A stretch of DNA of 64,000 nucleotides from Proteles cristata cristata. Taxonomy: Eukaryota > Chordata > Mammalia > Carnivora > Hyaenidae. The notes beneath the pieces are model-generated. The model was not told where the DNA came from, did no database searches, and worked only from the letters and a program-made list of their open reading frames with translations. Each line of letters starts with the position of its first letter. Position 1 is the first letter of the stretch. The stretch is from assembly GCA_017311185.1 (NCBI GenBank), contig JAESUZ010003088.1, positions 1,178,001 through 1,242,000 of the forward strand, given 5' to 3'. A program made the translations under genes and the position numbers. Shown here piece after piece: positions 24,357-36,483 of this stretch.

Positions 24357-25120
24357 GCATAATACTTCTATTATATGGTTCTCACTTGGCTGTGTGTGTC
24401 TGCCTCCCATTGTCATTGTATTGTGAGCACTTCTAGAGCTTATTCATCTTTGTTCTAAGTACAGTAGATGCCCACTAGACAGCTGAATCAAGGAATGGAC
24501 GCCTAGGGAGTTTGAGTAAAAATTTATAAGTAACTTAATCAAATGATTTTGATGACCTTAGAGAGAGTGACTAAGATTTTTGGAATAGTCCAGTGGTCAT
24601 ATTTTTGGCAACGTGTTATGTAGCAAGATAAGAAACCAAGTTTATTCAAAATGATTGTTTAATTATGCACCCTTGAAACATGTGAGGCTTAATTAACAAT
24701 GTTGATAGTAAATCATCCAGATAAAATATATTAGCCTCAGAATATATGCTAATCCTATGCATAAGTATATTATTAGTCCAAGTAATTCATTATTTTTCTT
24801 GACTTATTTTTCCCCCAAGTATTCAAGCATTCAAAATGGTAAGGTATTACTTACTCTAAATGTCATAACCTATTTTAAGAAGATAGGTTAAAAAATGTTA
24901 AAACCTCTCCAAAAGATCCCTCTTCTCCATAGAGAGGCAGAAGTAGGAGCAATGGGATTTCTGGCTTAGACAAAGCAATTAAAAATTTTGACTTAGCCAA
25001 CAACGTTGACCTTGAGCAGCTTCTCAAGTCCTTTTCTGATAAAATAAAGGTATGTATATTTGGAAGTTTAAGTTGAATTATTAAAACCCCTTTAATACTG
25101 AGAATGTTAATATAGGAATC
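24357..25120. other. Intergenic DNA, nothing recognised
   Basis: AT-rich, unremarkable. Leads into the TA/TG microsatellite. Confidence 0.5.
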
Positions 25121-25123
25121 CAT

Positions 25124-25135
25124 AGTATATATATA

Positions 25136-25171
<36 letters not shown>
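25124..25171. repeat. TA/TG microsatellite
   Basis: TATATATATATGTGTGTGTG followed by a TA run of about 25 bases. Confidence 0.9.
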
Positions 25172-25237
25172 ATACATGCACAGTTATAATGTTTTGGAAA
25201 CTATGTTTTAATTGCTTATCTTTAAAAGTGGTCTTTG

Positions 25238-25367
25238 AGGGTGTCTGGGTGGCTCAGTCCATGTAAGCGTCTGACTCTTGATTTCAGCTCAGTTCATGAT
25301 CTCACGGTTCATGCGTAATGGGTCCCACATCAGGCTCTGCACTGACAGTGCAGAGCCTGCTTGGAAT

Positions 25368-25398
<31 letters not shown>

Positions 25399-25465
25399 CT
25401 GCACCTCTCTCTCTTTCTCTCAAAATAAATAAATAAACTTTAAAAAATTGAAAACATTTAAAAAT
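25238..25465 (+). mobile_element. CAN-SINE, plus strand, 13-bp target duplication
   Basis: GGGTGTCTGGGTGGCTCAGTC head, CT and (CT)n tract, AAATAAATAAATAAAC tail. AAAGTGGTCTTTG occurs at 25225-25237 and 25466-25478. Confidence 0.95.
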
Positions 25466-25565
25466 AAAGTGGTCTTTGGAAGTCTAAGCAATATTTTGAG
25501 ATTTGTTTATTAATTAAACAATTAAATTAAATTACTAATTAAAGACAATGGAGCTTTTATTTACT

Positions 25566-25667
25566 TTTTTAAGAGTTTATTTTTAAGCAACCTCTGCACC
25601 CAGCGTGGGACTTGAACCCACAACCAATCAAGAGCCGCATTCTCTACCAACTGAATTGGGAGCCCTA
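25566..25667 (-). mobile_element. Older short tRNA-derived SINE, minus strand
   Basis: TTAAGAGTTTATTTTTAAGC, GCGTGGGACTTGAACCCAC, GAGCCGCATTCTCTACCAAC follow a shorter carnivore SINE lacking the long CT module. Confidence 0.75.
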
Positions 25668-25691
25668 AAGATAATGGAGTATTTATTTATA

Positions 25692-25871
25692 TATTTAAGA
25701 AAACGCTTTTAATTTTTATTTGAATGGGACAGAGGTGGGGAGAGAGAAAGAAAGAATCCCAAGCAGGCTTCAATGCTGAGCATGGGTTCGATCCCATGAC
25801 CTTGGGAATCATGTCCTAAGCTGAAATCAAGAGTTGGACACTCAACTGGCTTAACCACCTAGGCCTGTCCA
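25692..25871 (-). mobile_element. Diverged CAN-SINE, minus strand
   Basis: GA-rich side, GGGTTCGATCCCATGACC, CTGAAATCAAGAGTTGGACAC and TTAACCACCTAGGCCTGTCC match a decayed minus-strand SINE. Confidence 0.8.
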
Positions 25872-26115
25872 TAACGGAGCTTTAAACTATTTGGTGGCAA
25901 CAACATCTTCAGCTGTTGATTCATCGCCCATTCTCAAAGAAAATGCCATTTTTCCCATTTCCACGATAGGTGATTTAAGAAAGGAAGTTGAGTATAGTTT
26001 CTCAAGTTGATTAATTAGGTTCTCATCTTTGAAAAGCAGCTTTAATGTCTGGAAAAGAGCATTAGACTTGAAGCTGGTTTCACACTCTGTTGTGAATGTC
26101 AGCAAACTTCACCGA

Positions 26116-26183
26116 TAGAAGTCACCTAAGCAGGAAGCATCAAGAACTTTGTTTTACTCAAGATTTAAGAGCTCAGAGCTTTC
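26116..26183 (+). repeat. Direct repeat, left copy (68 bp)
   Basis: TAGAAGTCACCTAAGCAGG then AAGCATCAAGAACTTTGTTTTACTCAAGATTTAAGAGCTC (given in part) is matched at 27160-27228 in the same direction, about 80% alike by eye. Family not known. Confidence 0.7.
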
Positions 26184-27159
26184 AAACTCTTGGCTTTCTC
26201 ATCAAAAGGGATTCAGCCTAGCCATTCCTCACCAAGTTGGGTGAAAATTCAATCTGATTATATATTTAAATCATAGCAGGTACACAATAAATGACTCATC
26301 CTTTTCCTATCATCTACTTATTCATAATTTACTTCCTATGGTATTTCCCACAGTAATTATTCCAACTGCCTTTTACTCTCCAAACCCTTATCAACATGGT
26401 GTATAATTTTGTTTTGCAGTTTTAAAAACAGAACTTAATAAAGAATTAAGTGACTCTATCATTGCCCACTAAAATCACAGGCACTCATAAACACACAAGC
26501 TGAAGAGGCATTTAGTAATGGTTTACACAGACCCTTTACCAAGAACAGGTAGAGAAGATGATTATCTGTATGCATCGAAGCTCCCATACTGTGAAAAACA
26601 TGCAGCAGTCTATAAAACAGGTGTTCCATGTTAAAACTCAGGTTTTATTAGGCTGGCTTAAATGTTTCCCTATGTTCAGGGCTTCCCTAGTGTGGCAGCC
26701 AGGGTAAATACTTCTGCAGGGCCTCTGTTTATATAAACAACAGAAGTCTTTCCAAATCAAACACATGAGTGCCATTCTGGGAGAACAACTGGGCTCAAAT
26801 TTATGAAAAAAAAAATTTGCCAGCCAGTGTGAGCAGTCCACCAACCAGGTCACCCTCCTGACCCTAGAGGCCAGTTCAGGGGGCCTCAGGAGGCTACCAT
26901 AGAAATTACTGGAACACTCCTTGTGTTGCGGATCCCACATGCACGGTCCTGGGCCCACATCAGTCCCTATCTGAGCTCTAGCACTTGGTTCTGAAGGCAC
27001 TAGCTGCCCTGACAGGTCTCAGCCAGCAGAGGTGGATTTTTAAAATTTGCAAGAAGACACTCCAAAGTGCAGGAGGACCCTGGGAAGTACAAGGTGGGGA
27101 GGGACACAAGCTCTAGTTGTCCAGGCTACTTTTGTGACTTCCTGAAGCTGAGTAGGGAG

Positions 27160-27228
27160 TAGAAATTACCAAGGCGAGAAGCATCAGGAACTTTGTTTTA
27201 CTCAAGATTGAAGAGCTCAAAGCTTTTC
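27160..27228 (+). repeat. Direct repeat, right copy (69 bp)
   Basis: TAGAAATTACCAAGGCGAG with GCATCAGGAACTTTG, TTTTACTCAAGATTG and AAGAGCTCAAAGC; partner of 26116-26183. The 976 bp between the copies resemble nothing I know. On the minus strand an AATAAA follows TAAGCCAGCC just inside (about 26638), so a transcribed or retrotransposed segment is possible. Confidence 0.7.
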
Positions 27229-27283
27229 CTAAATGGAAGAAGAATGTCTAAAATCTCCAAGCCTCCCTGCAGTCATTTTTCTT

Positions 27284-27481
27284 TTAATTTTTTTTTAAAG
27301 GTTACTTATTTTTGAGAGACAGAGATCGAGCAGGGGAGGGGCAGAGAGAAAGGAAGACAGAATCAGAAGCAGGTTTACTGCTGTCAACACAAGTCCAATG
27401 TGGGGCTCGAACATCTGAACCGTGAGATCGTGACCTGAGCTGAAGTTAGACGCTCAACCGACTGAGCCGCCCAGGCACCCC
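27284..27481 (-). mobile_element. CAN-SINE, minus strand
   Basis: TTACTTATTTTTGAGAGACAGAG, GGGGCTCGAACATCTGAACC, GCTCAACCGACTGAGCCGCC, CAGGCACCCC: minus-strand SINE. Confidence 0.92.
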
Positions 27482-27852
27482 TCACTTCATTGAGCCCAAC
27501 TTTTTTTTAAGGCAATGGGCTTGCATAAATGTTACAATATTTCGTCAAATGTAAGACTCCATTGAAAGAGCTTTATTTTACATGCCACTGTGTAAATGCT
27601 GCTGATGGCAGTTGTCATGCAGCGATGCAGTGACAGTCTTGCAGGACACATGGACTATACCATCCTCAAGTTTGCTTGAAATTCCTTTCATGTTTTTCTG
27701 AGGGATTTGGTAGTTTTTCCTGCATTCCTTTGCATAGTTTATGTATTATAAAGCACAATTTAATTAGATCCAATTCACATCTCACTGCTCTTTCCATGCC
27801 TGTTTTGCTTTGATGTTGTTTCAATACTGACAGTACAAATATTTTCAAAATA

Positions 27853-28092
27853 GAGTAAAACCTTGGTTTGCAAGCACAATTCATTCTGGAAACATGCTTG
27901 TAACCCAAACAACTTGTATACCAAAGCAATTTCAAGAACCATGAACTCAGTTGTGGTCATGTGATGTTCGGCATCACATACTACTCGTATTGTAAGACAG
28001 CTCTCGTTTATCAAGTTAAAATTTATTAGAAATGCTTGCTCATCTTACATACCATTCACAGAACAAGTTCCTCACAATCCGAGGCTTTACTG
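27853..28092. mobile_element. 240-bp non-autonomous DNA transposon candidate (TA ends, terminal inverted repeats)
   Basis: The left end GAGTAAAACCTTGGTTTG (27853-27870) and the reverse complement of the right end CAGTAAAGCCTCGGATTG (28092-28075) match at 14 of 18 positions. Both ends are bordered by TA (27851-27852 and 28093-28094), the target of Tc1/mariner-type insertion. No transposase reading frame fits inside 240 bp. I believe similar sequences (TTGGTTTG...AATTCATTC) exist as a repeat family in carnivores, but could not check. Confidence 0.6.
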
Positions 28093-29860
28093 TATGTTGA
28101 ATGGCAGTTAGACTCAACACACATAGTACCAGCCAATTGATAGCTGGTAAGAATTCCACCAATCCGAAAGTAATCTGAATACCTGTGACTAAATTCATAC
28201 ATGCATGATGTGAAAGAAACATACCTTAAATTTGAAAATGGTAATTTGTGATTGCTTGATTTTCAATACCATGTTAAACCATCTGCAGTAATCCTGCTTG
28301 TGGTACATATGTGGCTTTGCAGACTCTGCTGTGGCTGACAACTCTCTTCTTTGAGACAATCAGACTTACCTCTTCTTAGCACTTTCCCATCTCAGAAAAC
28401 TGTCATAGAGCATGCCCACTTTCTGCTTCTGGGTCTTCTACTCCCACTTGGTCTGCTCACCAGTGCTTGAGAGATAACTCCCCTGCCTACCCCACCCCTG
28501 CCCACCCCACCCCTGCCCCAACAGCAACTTGCAACTAACGGGGAACTAGGAGTAAGCTGATAATGTTCCAGGTACCCGTCCTTTGGAGTAGGATTCAGGG
28601 AAGTATTCTGTATGCTTCTTATAGGAGCCAGTAGAGTCACCACTGGAGGCATCTTTACCAACTTAAAAGTACCCGTGTTGACATCCCTCTCATTTCCCTC
28701 ACACTCCCAAACCCCCTTCTGGCGATTACCTCCTAAATAAATTGTTTGCATCCGAGTCTTTGTTGCAGGTTCTCCTTCCTAGGAAACCAGCAAAACCAAG
28801 TCACTGTTTGACCCTTATCTGATTCTTTTGGGGGGACGCAAGTTATCAAAGTATATTTTTGACTAATTGCAAATGAAAAAGGTTCACATTTTACGTGGCT
28901 CTGAAGGTTAGTGATTATTTAACCTAAAGAGAAAGATAGGTGCCATGATTCTCTAGTTCAGCAGAAATATTAACATTTGTTTGCATTGCCCTATAGAAAG
29001 GTAAATTACTAAGGTATCGTATTTAAGTTACTTTCACAACTGTTCTTCAAATGCGGTCTTCCTGCTGATCGATTCCCTTGTTAATGACATAAATAAAATT
29101 TGACAAGTGTCAACTTTGTGTGAGACATTTTTGTTTGTTTGTTTGTATTTAAAGCAGACCATGAAAACAACATTGTGACAATTACCTGGCTGAAATGATT
29201 GAAAGACACTGTCAACTCCAAGGTTCATTCCGGTTTCAGGTATATTACAATGAAACATATACTTCATTTATATTAGGGTAGAAATGCAAATTATGAGGAC
29301 TTGCCTGCTGGGATTCTGATTGAGCGGGATCGGGACAGGAATCAGGAATTTACTTACATAACCAAAAGATAGATATTCTTGGACATTACTTTGAGAAACA
29401 TAGGCTTAGGGCCTCCGGAGAAGAGGTATCTTTGAACATGTTTTTTAAATACTCAATTGTTCTCCCTTCTCACTAGCACTCAAAACAGGGACTAAGGGAA
29501 AGAGAAAGAAGACAATGTAACTTTCTAAACTAATAGCATCCCCAATGTTAATTAGTCTACTTCGTTCTTCAGAATGACAAGAACATTTAAAAATAAAGGG
29601 CTGTCTACTTTTTGAAACCTAAAGCCACATTTGCTTTTTCAGACACCCTCATTCATCTAAAAAATGGTCAAGAATTTGGTTAAAAACCCACTTGCTAACT
29701 CAAAATAACTTTATGTATTTGTAGTCTTCATATGAGTAAATTCTTTTATGAGTAAATACAGAATTTCTTGCATTCCATTTTCATATAGACTACATTTTTG
29801 TTCATTGTGTAGTTAATTGTTTAAGCAACTGAACTAAGCACATTACAGCAGAAACGCCGT
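28093..29860. other. Intergenic DNA with a G-rich tract
   Basis: No gene recognised. A C-rich array on the plus strand at 28482-28517 is listed separately. A TTTG run occurs at about 29131-29145. Confidence 0.45.
28482..28517 (-). repeat. G-rich tandem tract, potential G-quadruplex
   Basis: The plus strand carries TGCCTACCCCACCCC followed by repeats of TGCCCACCCCACCCC. The minus strand therefore has at least five runs of three or more G within 36 bases, the classic requirement for a G-quadruplex. Confidence 0.7.
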
Positions 29861-30262
29861 GGGCTAAGCTAACAACAGCTCTGTTTTGGTGCGGTTGTCC
29901 TGGCCTCTACAGGGTTAGCTGAATATTTCCTTGTTTTGTCATTTTATAAAAACGAGGAAACAACAAAAATAAAAGTACTGGTGAAAATGACACATTTTGG
30001 GTAGAGAAGGCAGAATTTGGTGTGTTACAGACAATATCTGACCTTAACGAGTGGACACTGGACTTTGCGGTCAGAATGTTTTCACATGTGGGAACAGATC
30101 TTGAGCATCAATACCAAAATCAGAACCAAGTTTAGAGATCCCAAAACAGGAGGTCCTGAAGGCTTTTGGCTGGAAGTCCTGTTACAGACTCCTTTATGAA
30201 AAGAAAAGAGTCAATGCCCATATTTTTCTAAAAGAATAATCTCCTTAAAACTTGTTAACACT

Positions 30263-30455
30263 GGGGCGCCTGGGTGGCTCAGTTGGTTAAGTGTCTGACT
30301 TCGGATCAGGTCATGATCTCATGGTTCGTGGGTCAAGCCCCTTGTCAGGCTCTACTCTCAATGCAGAGTCTGCTTCGGATCCTCTGTCTCCCTCTCTCTT
30401 TCCCCCTCCCCCTCTCAAAAAATAAACATCAAAAAAATAAAAAACTGAAAAACCA
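30263..30455 (+). mobile_element. CAN-SINE, plus strand, 14-bp target duplication
   Basis: GGGGCGCCTGGGTGGCTCAGTTGG head, GGATCAGGTCATGATCTCATGG, CTC-rich end, AAAAAATAAACATC tail. AACTTGTTAACACT occurs at 30249-30262 and 30456-30469. Confidence 0.95.
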
Positions 30456-30469
30456 AACTTGTTAACACT

Positions 30470-31180
30470 AAAGTAATCTTTATACTCTTTTGCTCAATAT
30501 TTAGTTTGGTCTGGTGCCAAATCCCTGTTTTTTTTTTCTTTTTTCTTTTAAATTTCTGCTATATTCTCTTGAAATAAGCTGAGAAAACTAGAATTTGAGA
30601 AAAGATATTTCTATTTTTGAAGAGTAACCTCTTTTTTAATGTTTAATTATATCTTTTTTTTTTTTTGGTAGCAAGATTGTGTGGTTTAATATTAACAGAC
30701 ATTGCACCTGCTACAGACTATTTCCTACGATACCATCCCACTTCCCACTTCCGGAAGATGAGAGAGCTTTCTCTGTATGCTGCCCTCAGATGGTTTTCAG
30801 AGAAATGCAAAGGAATGATTACCATAGAAAAGCAATTCAACACTCCCTTTGCGGTTTCAAAATAGATTTTTGAAATTTATAGTAGAATGAAGACTGAGTT
30901 GCAAGAGCTAAGGTCTTGCAAACCAAAGACTTGGCATGCAAGCAATATATATGATAGTCTGTCTCTCTCTTCCACCTTTTTCCTCTCTCTCTTCTCCTTC
31001 TCCTCCTCTCCCTCCTCCACCTCATTTGGAAGACAGAACTAAATATGAGGTGAGAGAATTAGATACAGTGAATGTGTTACTGAGGTTTCTGATTCTTGTG
31101 CCCTCTCATCTCTTGTCAAGTCGAGTTTTAGGAGTCTGCAAAAGCAACCTAGGCAGCACTTTCTAGTTCAAACTCAGAGA
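30470..31180. other. Intergenic DNA, nothing recognised
   Basis: Contains T-runs and a CT/CCT-rich tract at about 30961-31020. Open frames there follow the low-complexity sequence. Confidence 0.5.
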
Positions 31181-31182
31181 GG

Positions 31183-31375
31183 AAGTATGGCCCAAGAGAT
31201 ACCTGAGCATTTACTACGTGTTTTACGCATATCAACTCATTTAATCCAAACAACCTTGTCAAGTAGGTATTCTTAATATCACTACTCAAATATAAAGGCA
31301 GACTCACTAAGTAATCTTCCTAATAATCCCACCAATAATTTGTGGAGTCAGGATTCAAGCATAGGTGGTCTGGAT
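31183..31375 (+). repeat. MIR element
   Basis: TATGGCCCAAGAGATACCTG, CAACTCATTTAATCCAAACAACC, AAGTAGGTATTCTTAATATC and GTGGAGTCAGGATTCAAGC are MIR parts in order. Confidence 0.7.
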
Positions 31376-31740
31376 CTAGGGCTAAGGCTCATTTCCTTTG
31401 CATTTCAAAAGTAGCCACCGCACCCACCCCCTAACCCGCACATGTACCCAGCCTGAATGGTAAACAGTTAAAGAGACATAGTAGTATCTTGCGAGGCCCA
31501 AGGAAGGATCCTCATACCCAAGTCTCCAGAGCCCCGGCACGGCATGGAAGAGCATATGAAAGCCCCATTCCCTGCTCCCTACACCCAACCTACATCAAAG
31601 GCTTAGAAATATCAGGAGAATGTCTATGAATAACGGACATTAAAGTAGGGAAAAGGAAGATACAGTATAAAGGTTCTGATAAACGAAGACCATTGGAAAC
31701 TTGGACGAGAGCAAAAATGTTGAAAGCTCCCACTGCAGTC

Positions 31741-31772
31741 TCTCTCCTCTCAACTCTCTCTCTCTCTCTCTC
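31741..31772. repeat. CT microsatellite
   Basis: TCTCTCTCCTCTCAACTCTC then an uninterrupted CT run of about 18 bases. Confidence 0.8.
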
Positions 31773-32289
31773 TTTTACAGCCTCGGGAATTTGGAGGCCA
31801 CCTATAGAGAGGGCAAGGAAGAGAAAATCTGGACTTTATATCTGAAATGACCAAGGAGGTCAGATACAATTGAGTTCATCTCAAATGAAGAAGATATTTT
31901 TCTGCCACTGAGCAGAACAGCAGCCCAAATATTTGTAAATACAGTTATTCCAAACTCAACTGACATTGCATCTGAACTATGATATATGTGCTGAAAATGC
32001 CACATCACCACCCACTGTGCGGAATTCAAAAGCAAGGAAACATACAAAAACACCAATAATTTATTTCACGATTAGGAATTTCACAGTGTATTTTACTCAC
32101 CAGAAATGGAACCACCCCCATCTTTGTACCACACTTATACTTTGATATGTTTTTAACTCTTTGCAAGTTCTGAGGACCAAACTATGTCTGAAAAGTGAGG
32201 ATCGAATGTGTGCAATGGATTTTGGTCTGTATATACAGTATCTTATGTTGTTTGGGGCATTTACAGAGTCCGTGTCACAAACATTAACT

Positions 32290-32425
32290 AACTGAATCAT
32301 GACAATAGCCCCATGAGGTAAGCATCATCGAATTTACAGGAGAAGTACCTGAGATTTAGAGGTTAAGTAACACGTCCAAGGAAACACAGCTCATGACCAA
32401 ACTGGGACTCAAACCCAGGCCCTCC
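32290..32425 (+). repeat. MIR element
   Basis: TCATGACAATAGCCCCATGAGG, TTTACAGGAGAAGTACCTGAG, AAGTAACACGTCCAAGGAAAC, CTGGGACTCAAACCCAGGCC: clear MIR order. Confidence 0.8.
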
Positions 32426-32689
32426 GATTCACATAATTTATATGTATATCACATGATATAGAGACTAACTTATAGTCACCTCACAACAGGAGAGATAAAT
32501 TAGGCATTAAATATGTCTCTCCAATGTTCCCCTTAAAATAGCTTAGGAACTGACTTTTTGACCTATGGATCTAAGCAGAAGCTGGCGATTATATCATTTT
32601 TGTAAAATTAAACTTCAAAATATAGCTTCCTTCTTTTTTTTTTCCAAAATTTTCCCAGTTTTGCAAATTATGATCAACACAAAATTTAA

Positions 32690-32692
<3 letters not shown>

Positions 32693-32721
<29 letters not shown>
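32693..32721. repeat. TA microsatellite
   Basis: About 14 units of TA, uninterrupted. Confidence 0.9.
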
Positions 32722-32724
<3 letters not shown>

Positions 32725-33150
32725 AGGGAGAGAACCTTCACTAGATTCTCTTGTTCCTCTCCACTCAAAGTTGAATATTCTGGCCTTAATCTCATGGGCA
32801 ATAATGTTTAACCCAGTATGTGGTAGGTATAGAATTGTTAAAATTTCAAATGAATTTGTAAATAAGGAGATAATTACTAATAAATATTTTGGACAATATA
32901 ATTTTCTATTGATGGAACATAAGTGGCCCAAACTTTATAAATCAGATTTATCATCATTGAATCCTATTTCAGAAATAGGTCAACTGAAATTCAGATACAC
33001 ATAAAAAGCATTTTAGTACATCTTTAATATTAAATCACTTTTCTATGACCAAACGACTTTTAGGTCTTGACTGATCTTATATCCTTAATTTCCAGGGGGT
33101 AAAAGGAGAATTTTCCCTTAAGAGTAAAGCCTCGTTCAGAAAACAGAATT

Positions 33151-33156
33151 TTTATT
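33151..33156 (-). terminator. Likely distal poly(A) signal of ROBO1 (AATAAA)
   Basis: A canonical AATAAA on the minus strand, 1.78 kb after the stop codon. It is the last canonical hexamer before the sequence turns into ordinary downstream DNA. Cleavage would fall around 33125-33142. I see no strong GU-rich downstream element, so this remains a probable assignment. Confidence 0.55.
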
Positions 33157-33954
33157 CATCTGATAATACAGTGGTGAAATGTTAAGACAGCACAAGTTTG
33201 TGACTAAATGAAGTAAATTTGATCACACAATGAAAAAATAAAAGAAATCAACACAAGAAAGAATGACGTATTTGAGAACATTTTTAATAAATAATGTGAC
33301 AAAATTACTTTTCTGATTATTGGTTTTCAGTATGCAAAATTATGGCTAAAAATAAGAGGTTTCTTACATGAACATAATGAAAACATTAATCACATGGATT
33401 GTTCCCTTAGTGCTGCACACCCTTTCTATGTAACTTTCAAATTAGCTAAGTGAACACATTTAGTTTTTGGTGAACACCAGCTTTTTCTTTGTGGTTCAGT
33501 TTGGTTTGGCTTTGTTTTCCAGTGGGGTCAGGCCTGATACCTGTGTATGAATAAATGTACATTTTTTTTCTTCAAATAGCACCAATTATCAAGTCAATGA
33601 GATTCATATAGCAACAAAAAAGGATCATAAAAATCTACAGTCAGAGGGCATCATTTGGCAATTCAAAGCAAGTAATGCCTCTCTTTGAGCTTATAAGAAA
33701 ATCTTATAAGTTTCAACATTGGCCACAACAAACTTAAACCTTTTGTTTTTTCTTTAAGTCCAGGAAAAGTAAGAACCTTTGGGTTCACGGCCCACAATAA
33801 AGTATGCACGTTACTTCACCACCTGTCATCATTCAAATATTCCAAATACAAACATAGAGCATTAACAAAACAGGTTAAAAACGCTTCTCAACACTTTTTT
33901 CAATAAGACAAAAAAGGTTAATAGTTACAATGGTTTACAAATAAAGTTTAGTGA

Positions 33955-33962
33955 TTGTGCTT
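33955..33962 (-). promoter_or_regulatory. miR-218 8-mer target site in the ROBO1 3' UTR
   Basis: The mRNA strand reads AAGCACAA. This is the full complement of miR-218 positions 2-8 (seed UGUGCUU), followed by an A opposite position 1. It lies about 970 nt after the stop codon. ROBO1 is an established miR-218 target, and the miR-218 genes sit in SLIT2 and SLIT3 introns, so this is probably the known feedback site rather than a chance match. Confidence 0.8.
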
Positions 33963-34383
33963 TTAAAACCAAAAAAAAAAAAAAAAGATTAAAAACAGTG
34001 CATTACAAAAACAAAAATCAAACTTCCTTAAGTGGCACTTCCGCAAGTTGAACTGACACTACCAGAAGAAATTTAGGCCAGTTAAGATAGGGATGTCCTA
34101 TTCAATTGGTCATTAAAAAAACATCCATTTGTTTGTAATATGCATTTATAATTGCATTTGATTGAAAAATAGAACAAGGTTTTTTTGCTAGGCTTACTTA
34201 TGACAATGACTAGACAGCCAGAGATCCCACTGGCTTATCCCGACATATCCAAAAGTATATTTCCAGTAAGAATATACTTCAGTGATTGAAATGAAGACAA
34301 AATAAAGTACCACCAGGGGTTGCAAAGAGTATATATTTACAATATTTCTACCCCCATTCAAATTGACTTGTGGTTGTTCTGCA

Positions 34384-34389
34384 TTTATT
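34384..34389 (-). terminator. Possible proximal poly(A) signal in the ROBO1 3' UTR (AATAAA)
   Basis: A canonical AATAAA on the minus strand about 545 nt after the stop, followed by U-rich sequence. If used, it would give a short UTR lacking the miR-218 site at 33955-33962. A U-rich neighbourhood is weak evidence; use is not shown by the sequence. Confidence 0.35.
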
Positions 34390-34932
34390 ACATTTTGTTT
34401 TCTCCCAGCAGAGGGTGGTATGAAAGACTGACTTTAAAATCGTGTTAAAATGAAATATGTTTTAATTTGCAGTAGCAGTTGGTTATAGAAAGATTATATC
34501 TTGAGAGCCCTTGCCATGAGGTTGATTAATCAATGTTGTATCTTTGATCAATACTTTGCTGTAAATTGGCTTGGTGTATAAGCAGTGCAATGCCATATCT
34601 CAGGGGCAAAATGCAAAAGAACAGTTTTGTTCTCTCTCGCTGGCTGATAACTGCAGCAAGAAGTCAAATACTTCCCTTGCTAGAAATAAAGTATAAAGGT
34701 TTGTTCCAACAGTGAGGGGAAGAAGCAAGTTCTTCATAGGGATAAGGATCAAACAACAACAATAAAACTCCAATAAAATTTTTAAAAATGGTATTCCAAT
34801 AAGAGGAATAAAAATGACAATTTTTACACTCTGATTGCACTGAACATTGTATCTGGCGTCGTGTGTTATCAGACCAGAGGCATCTTGAGTGATAATTTTC
34901 ACATTGGATCACACAGGCCTCTCTGGTCGTCT

Positions 34933-34947
34933 TCAGCTTTCAGTTTC
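34933..34947 (-). CDS. ROBO1: ROBO1 terminal coding segment: four codons plus stop
   Basis: The acceptor CTCTCTTACAG|G is followed by GAA ACT GAA AGC TGA, that is ETES and stop, joined in phase 0 to exon E. The end of human ROBO1, as I recall it, is the same. The exon is too short for ORF finding and rests on the splice site, the phase and this match. The rest of the last exon is 3' UTR. The ETES end does not fit a class I PDZ ligand. Confidence 0.94.
   Translation of the reverse strand, partial: ETES

Positions 34948-36483
<1,536 letters not shown>

Larger units (their letters stand above)
33135..34932 (-). other. ROBO1: ROBO1 3' untranslated region (left end estimated)
   Basis: The non-coding part of the last exon begins just after the TGA. 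No interspersed repeat is recognisable across it, unlike the DNA on either side, which fits a constrained UTR. It is AU-rich, with a U-run in the mRNA at 33971-33986 and several AUUUA-type stretches. The left end is set by the AATAAA at 33151-33156 on the minus strand, with cleavage expected a little further left, giving about 1.8 kb. An ATTAAA at 33283-33288 could end it sooner. No transcript data are available here, so the end is an estimate. Confidence 0.7.

Noticed and set aside
25887..26105. 72-codon frame, minus strand, with protein-like composition
   Set aside because: Considered as a pseudogene fragment because it reads plausibly (Glu, Lys, Leu-rich). It needs a non-ATG start, a stop lies just upstream, and I could not match it to a family.
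26638..27000. 120-codon open frame, minus strand
   Set aside because: The product has no recognisable domain and no exon boundaries; it sits in the unexplained 1-kb segment between direct repeats. Kept as part of that finding, not as a gene.
28392..28751. 119-codon open frame, minus strand
   Set aside because: Part of it is translation of the G-rich tandem tract (Gly/Arg/Val repeats). No other evidence of coding.
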